A stretch of 64,000 bases of DNA from Poecilobothrus nobilitatus. Its lineage: Eukaryota > Arthropoda > Insecta > Diptera > Dolichopodidae. The notes below the pieces were generated by a model that worked only from the letters and a program-made list of their open reading frames with translations, had not been told where the DNA came from and ran no database searches. Where the stretch lies: assembly GCA_947095535.1 (NCBI GenBank), contig OX352772.1, positions 258,560,492-258,624,491 on the forward strand, written 5' to 3'. Made by a program: the position numbers and the translations under genes. The number at the start of each line of letters is the position of its first letter. Within the stretch, counting starts at the first letter, position 1. This document shows, in pieces, positions 58,669 to 64,000 of this stretch.

Positions 58669-61608
58669 TAACCTAACCTCTTTCTATTCTTCGTTTTTTC
58701 TGCAGCTTTCTTCTTTAGTCCATTGTTGATTATCTGATTACTGTTCACCTTCAGTATATCAGAACTACTGTTTAATTTTAAACTGTTGTTATTATTAGCA
58801 CTATTGTTTTTATTTTGCTGTCGAGTTTCAGCTGTCAGCATAATGCATGACAAACTGTGTATAGAACTAGTATTGTTATTATTAATATTTTTCAGTTTAT
58901 AATTTTATTTTATTTCTTTAATTATTATTAATTTTTTATCTTTTTGTTAATTTTATTAATGTTTTTTTGAAAAATATTTTCCATTTAACATTAAATTAAT
59001 ATTTATTACTTTTTACTATTATTTTGTTTTTTAATTAAAAATTCAGTAGCGGTCCAACGCCTGCTCTTTTGCAAAATCCTAGAAGCGACAACGTGTTTAC
59101 TTGAGTTTAATGTTAAAGAAAAAAGTAAATTTGTAATTTTTGTAAGAGTATGTATGATGTGTGAATATTTATTTATTTTTGTGTGAATTATAAAATTTGT
59201 TTAAAATATGCTTAGAAAAAAATTGGCACACTTTTGTGTATTAAAATCTGTTATTTAAAATCAGTCGACTTTTCTTGTTTAAAAAAAAGTCTGCTATAAA
59301 AGTTATGATAGACATAAGGGTAATAAGGGTATAGAAAATCAGAAATTTCCCATATTTACGTAATTTATAAAAAAAAAGTTTTGTCTTCTAAAATTTTTCG
59401 GAAAAAGGGTAGGGTAGGTTTTTAAAAAAAAAATAAAATTTTATGTTTGTGAATCCATATCCCGTACATAGTATGTATTTTGTTAATTGTTGTTTTATTT
59501 TTTGCAAAAGCTCATTTCAAAAATTTTAATATTAATATTCATATATGTTATGCATACATAATATGATTCCGTATAACAATATGCTTTTTTTTTGTAAACT
59601 AATTTCTGTAAATTAATTCTGTAATGTTATAATAAAACTCTAATTACCATTTTAGCAATGGTATTTTGTCAATATTCTTCTTTAAGGCGAATTCATATTT
59701 CAAAAATTTATGAGGCGAAATTTCTCATTCCGTCCGTATACATAATTTTATTCTTTTCTTTTAAATGCCTATAATTAATTCTGTAATGTAGCAAACTATT
59801 GGGGTTTTGTTTTAACTTTAATTTAAGGTTAAAGAAAAAAGTGAATTTGTAATTTTTATAAGAGTAAGTTTGTATGTGTCAATTTTAAAAGTTTTTGTTA
59901 TAAAAGTTTTGATGGACATATGTATTCATACTATAAGCGTATATAAAATCAGAAATTTCCTATATTTTCGTAATATATAAAACAAAAAAAAATTTTTTGT
60001 TCGTAAAATTTTTCAGAAAAAATATATAAAGTTCTTTCTTTTTTTTTTAAAAAAAGAAAACTTTTATGTTTCTGAGTCCTCCTAAACTGTTCATACGTTT
60101 GTCTAACGTCATATGTATGTTTATTTAAAAAAATCCGCAACCTAACAAGATATTAAAAGTATAAATTGAAGCGAAGTGGACTTTATAATCTATTTTAAAC
60201 AAACCCTTTTGATTTCGTATAATTTTATTGTATTCTGCAATAATTTTGAAATAATTATTTTAATTATTAAAAAATTTTTATTTTTAAATTGTGTCCAAAT
60301 TTCAAGTCTCTAGCTCAATGGATGTGTGTCTAAAATAGCTTCAAATATTCCACGATTCCTTTAACCACAAGTAAGTTCAATAGAAGCTGTTAATAATGAC
60401 CTCAATTAAATGCTTTCCAAGGTTCTTTTATTGTTCTATAGCAATTTAAGTTGTTCAAGATGTACCACCAATTTTATTTTCTACTTTTTAGGAGGTTAAA
60501 AGTTATGTGTTGAATATAATTAAATAAAAACACAATAAAGAACGTTCAACTTAACATAATATATAATTTTATTAACTTTTAGTCGGTAGTATACAGTTAC
60601 ACTAACAATAACGTCAAATGACGAATTTTTGAAAACCTTAAGTTAAAGTATATTTAAATTGAGTTAAATCCATTAACTCAAATTAATTAAATTAAATTTA
60701 AATAATTCCATTAACTAAATTAAATTTAAATAAAAAATTTAAATTTTCTACTATTAAATATAAAAATATTTACATAAATAAATAAATATAAAATATGTAA
60801 ATAATTTTATGAAAATTCGATTTTTATTTGATTTATTTTTTTTTTTGTACTTTTTTTTCTTATTATAATGTAAAAAATTGTTTGTGTCTGAAACTCTGTT
60901 CATCATTTTTTACACATTATAAGACCACACAGCTCTAAGTTAAGGTCAGAAACTATTTAATTATGAATATATTAAAGTAAATTATTTTTATATAAATTAT
61001 GTGGAAGAAATAAAGAAAAAAAAAACTTTCTTTCTTATTACAATTGATCTATATTTTTATTCACTATAAGTATTTAAATTATTACTATTTTCAGTTATGC
61101 GTTGAATATAATAAAAATAAAACAAAACAAAAACGTTTAAATTTCTTTCTTATTAATTGATTTATATTTTTATTCACTATATTTAAATTATTACTATTTT
61201 CAGTTAAAATTTTACAAGCAGCAACAACCTTGTCTGAGAACTTCCAGCAACAGAATCAATTAAAATGATCTTTTTAGTAATTATGCTTTTATTCAGTGAC
61301 GTTGCAATGCAACGTGCTGAGAAAATTATTATTCAAGTCTGGAATGCAAGGGTTAATTTAAAGAACAGTTAATTTAATTTGAAGTTATTTTTAAGATAAG
61401 ATCATGTTACAATAATATGATGACGCGCCCAAAAGTAAGTTTACGCGTGTAGAAAAAAATATTTAAAATATTGTTCTGTTTCAGGGTGACATAACTGTTA
61501 AATTTGTTTCTATAAAAGCATATTATTTAAAAAACTTTTAGATTATTTTATTTCATACTCTTTAGTTTTAAACGATATTCTTCCTCGTTGCCTTTCTCAC
61601 CTCTTAAA

Positions 61609-62006
61609 TACCCGTACGAATCCGTTAGTATGTTCATAGTCTGTAACTCTGCTTATAATATTATTTTTTTAATTTTTCAGTATTTTAAAATATTTATATG
61701 TTTAAATATAATATTGTTTCATGTATTTTAAAATGTTATTTTAAAATGTTTATACTATATGTGTATACATTCTTCAAAAGCAGATTCAAACCTTCCACAT
61801 AACGATTATCAATCAAAAACTTTTCCAAATATGCTATAGTACCATTTAATATTAAGCGGCAAATGTATATTAATTTATAGCATACATATTATGTAACATT
61901 CATTCATTAGTAACATATACGATAAGTAAATAAACATAATATATAAGTATGTATACCAATATCATATGAATAAATTCTTCAAGAAACTGTTAATTTTTTA
62001 TTTAAT
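61609..62006. mobile_element. TACCCGTACGA dispersed repeat, cut by the gap
   Basis: Left end as in other units. Confidence 0.6.
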
Positions 62007-62206
62007 NNNNNNNNNNNNNNNNNNNNNNNNNNNNNNNNNNNNNNNNNNNNNNNNNNNNNNNNNNNNNNNNNNNNNNNNNNNNNNNNNNNNNNNNNNNNNN
62101 NNNNNNNNNNNNNNNNNNNNNNNNNNNNNNNNNNNNNNNNNNNNNNNNNNNNNNNNNNNNNNNNNNNNNNNNNNNNNNNNNNNNNNNNNNNNNNNNNNNN
62201 NNNNNN
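62007..62206. other. Assembly gap, 200 N
   Basis: Exactly 200 unresolved bases; the sequence on the two sides is unrelated, so adjacency of the array and the second Polinton is an assembly statement. Confidence 0.99.
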
Positions 62207-62478
62207 TATGTTCAAACATTTCTCCTATGTAGTTTTTTATTAATTCTTTGTGAAAGAAAATTTGGTTATTTACAAATGTTTGCGTTGCTGCATCATTTCC
62301 GTTAACTGGTTCTTGAACATTTGATAAAATTTTGTTATTTAAATCATAATTTCCTTTGGGAGTTAACTTGAAACCTATACCGGGAGTACCTTGAGTATGT
62401 AATTTTCTAGAAGTAGATGAAATCATACTACGTCCAAACTTATCTGACGGTATTCTGATTTTTATTGATTGCTAATGT
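62207..62478 (-). CDS. Short protein with phage-fibre-like repeat motif, C-terminally cut by the gap
   Basis: Frame from about 62478 (QSIKIRIPSDKFGRS) through SSTSRKLHTQGTPGIGFKL, GNYDLNNKILSNVQEPVNGN and DAATQTFVNNQI, then IKNYIGEMFE into the gap. The first Met in frame is at 62426, but coding-like sequence lies upstream, so the true start may have been lost. The N-K-x-L-x-N-V-x-x-P-x-x-x-x-D-A-x-x-x-x-F/Y-V pattern is typical of trimeric tail-fibre proteins of phages, suggesting a fibre-like virion protein. Inference from motif only. Confidence 0.6.
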
Positions 62479-62484
62479 AAAATG

Positions 62485-63459
62485 TTATTGAATTATATTT
62501 GCTTCTCTCAATTCTTCAATTATAGATACAATTTCATTGTTATGATTATTGTTACCAGCTGTTTCTGATGCAATTAAAAGCCTTAATCTATCAACTAACT
62601 CATTAGGATCATACCAATAAATATATTGATTTGATTGATTTGTAAAATTTAATTGAGTTCTTGGTGAAAACGATTTAAGTAAAAAGTTAGTAAAATTTTT
62701 TTTTGAATAACTTGAACCAGTTTTTTTATGTCTAGTGTTGTAATCATGTTCATGTAATTTTCTTAATATATTCTTAAATTTAAAACCTTTATTCCCTTTT
62801 ATTTTTTCTAAATGATTATAATTTCTTCTATGTGCATTTGTTTTATTAAGTATTTGATGGTATGTACTTAAATCACTTTCAGTATAGTTTATAGGTTTTT
62901 TTAAAAATATTAATTCATATAGACCATTAGTTCCTTCAAAAACTTCATTATCAATCAATATATTTTTACTAATCTCATCTATTTTGAAATTAGCATTCCC
63001 AAGTTTTCGAACACTTAATGACACATCAAAATAGGGGCCATATGACCTATCAAGTTCTGACTTGTTAAAAACAGGAAATTGTGAAATTGATGATTCATCA
63101 CTGAAATTATCAATTATAGATGGTGTTTTAAATTTTATAGTATTCGGTGTTGAAGTTTTAAATTTACTGTAAGAATTACTTTTGTTGCTAGGTGTTTTAG
63201 TTTCCTGCATGAATGACGTCATTGATCTAGTGTTATTATCATCATCATCACGCGATTTAATTTCAGGTTTGATAAAGTTACCTGAAAATTGTTTTTGTTG
63301 TTTAACAACATTCGTTAATTCTTTCAATGGTTTTATAATTGGAGTAAATGCTTCTTCTCGATTATGATCTTCTGATAGCTTTGCAACTTTTAAAGATTGA
63401 TATTTCTTTTTTAAACTTTTTTGAGTTTTAATGAAATTTTTCATAAGTTGTTCATCCAT
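62485..63459 (-). CDS. Conserved Polinton protein of unknown function, 324 aa
   Basis: Intact frame from ATG 63459. Lys-rich N terminus (LKKKYQSLKVAKLSED) with FTPIIKPLKEL, a Ser/Thr/Asn-rich low-complexity middle, then a conserved-looking C-terminal half: YGPYFD, YELIFLKKP, YHQILNKTNAHRRNY, GFKFKNILRKL, and finally YWYDPNELVDRLRLLIASET...NEIVSIIEELREANII. I recall this last block from many invertebrate Maverick-associated hypothetical proteins; no biochemical role is known to me. It lies directly downstream of the ATPase on the same strand. Confidence 0.75.
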   Translation of the reverse strand: MDEQLMKNFIKTQKSLKKKYQSLKVAKLSEDHNREEAFTPIIKPLKELTNVVKQQKQFSGNFIKPEIKSRDDDDNNTRSMTSFMQETKTPSNKSNSYSKFKTSTPNTIKFKTPSIIDNFSDESSISQFPVFNKSELDRSYGPYFDVSLSVRKLGNANFKIDEISKNILIDNEVFEGTNGLYELIFLKKPINYTESDLSTYHQILNKTNAHRRNYNHLEKIKGNKGFKFKNILRKLHEHDYNTRHKKTGSSYSKKNFTNFLLKSFSPRTQLNFTNQSNQYIYWYDPNELVDRLRLLIASETAGNNNHNNEIVSIIEELREANIIQ

Positions 63460-63563
63460 TTTTAAATATTAACTGATCTGGTTAATTATTAACTGCAAAT
63501 TATGAGCTTAACTGCTCTGTTGCTAACTGCTAGCTGCTAAAAGACCTGTACAGTTAGTAACTG
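63460..63563. repeat. Intergenic TAACTGCT-type repeats
   Basis: Several degenerate TTAACTG / CTAACTGCTAGCTGCT words between two genes; no other signal seen. Confidence 0.5.
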
Positions 63564-63995
63564 TTACCTGCTGACGGACCTATTATCTTGATTACTAAAA
63601 TTTATCGTATCAAAATTTTTTCTATAGCGACCATTGTTTAAACTGCTATCTTTATCAATTAATAGAAAACCATAATTATCATTCCAGCAGCATGTACTCA
63701 ATTTTTTAAAATCAATGTAAGACATATCAGAATTTACATGATCGTTATAGATATGTTTTAAATTTAAATCATCTTGCTTGAATATAAGCAAAAAGTTTGC
63801 ATTATCTCTAACTAAATGCTTTGGAATTTTTGTATAGGATTGACATAAATAGAAGCTATCTACTCCTTGATGACGCCCCATACAAAAATAGGCTCTTATA
63901 TTATCTTGCTTATCGCAAGCTACGTCATCAAATATAAATATTACGTTTGGTTGAGAGTCTGATGTATTAATTACATCAATATTAAAATTGAAAAT
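63564..63995 (-). CDS. Packaging ATPase of the second Polinton, C-terminal part
   Basis: Frame open from 63995, where an in-frame stop (TGA at about 63996-63998) precedes it, so the upstream half, including Walker A, is either frameshifted or outside the window. Visible: Walker B-type PNVIFIFDDVACDKQ (about 63900-63950), MGRHQGVDSFYLCQSYTKIP, NANFLLIFKQDDLNLKHIYNDHV, NYGFLLIDKD. It differs strongly from the ATPase at 24094-24714 (which has GSHHRNLSVIFVTQN), so the two elements belong to different Polinton lineages. Confidence 0.8.
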   Translation of the reverse strand: MFNFNIDVINTSDSQPNVIFIFDDVACDKQDNIRAYFCMGRHQGVDSFYLCQSYTKIPKHLVRDNANFLLIFKQDDLNLKHIYNDHVNSDMSYIDFKKLSTCCWNDNYGFLLIDKDSSLNNGRYRKNFDTINFSNQDNRSVSR

Positions 63996-64000
63996 TCATT

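Larger units (their letters stand above)
57161..62006. repeat. Tandem array unit 4, cut by the assembly gap
   Basis: Follows unit 3 up to the start of GTACTACGCATTATC sequence, where the N run begins. The minus-strand LINE RT part is missing. Confidence 0.9.
62207..64000 (-). mobile_element. Second Polinton/Maverick, partial
   Basis: Three consecutive Polinton-type genes on the - strand, unlike the corresponding genes of the first element. Cut by the gap on the left and the window end on the right. Confidence 0.8.

Noticed and set aside
61979..62232. Open frames spanning the N run
   Set aside because: Consist largely of unknown residues; only the part right of the gap is supported.

Overview
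The window is repeat-dominated, AT-rich eukaryotic DNA from an animal, most likely an insect. A dipteran is my best guess: it has ATACATACATATG-type AT spacers and a dispersed repeat with the motif TTTCGAGGTGTTACAAACGG, which I associate with fly genomes. No intact single-copy host gene was recognised. Nearly everything is mobile-element DNA in several nested layers, with many disabled reading frames.

Layout. 1-2076 is the 3' part of a Ty3/gypsy pol gene, still open. 2077-3545 is its 3' flank and a truncated dispersed repeat. 3637-4436 and 27634-28160 are the two halves of one LINE reverse transcriptase gene, split by a 23.2 kb Polinton/Maverick at 4443-27627. The Polinton boundaries can be read directly: 6 bp target-site duplications (TACTTT), 5'-AG termini and roughly 0.5 kb terminal inverted repeats. 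It carries a protein-primed DNA polymerase B, a chromodomain integrase, an adenain-type protease, a double-jelly-roll-type major capsid protein, a pVI-like protein, other structural candidates, a packaging ATPase and several genes of unknown function. A 5.09 kb block (integrase 3' end to capsid gene 5' end) is tandemly triplicated, the third copy with an internal deletion. Most core genes are broken. Two in-frame stops in the capsid gene recur at the same positions in every copy that covers them, so decay began before the triplication. Two small accessory genes remain open.

28161-31935 holds another LINE fragment, a copy of a 1.4 kb repeat with TACCCGTACGA ends, a 10 bp minisatellite and a broken THAP-domain gene. 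31990-62006 is a tandem array of about 7.4 kb units, four units with the last cut by an assembly gap and unit 2 carrying a 3.4 kb internal duplication. Each unit mixes the 3' end of a LINE on the + strand, a different LINE reverse transcriptase on the - strand (units 1-3), a short hairpin-ended element and AT-rich filler.

After a 200-N gap, 62207-64000 holds part of a second, different Polinton on the - strand: a short protein with a phage-fibre-like motif, a conserved Polinton gene of unknown function, and the C-terminal part of a packaging ATPase. These frames are much better preserved. The structural genes of both Polintons would act together in making a virus-like particle; polymerase, integrase and terminal repeats would act in replication and insertion of the element.
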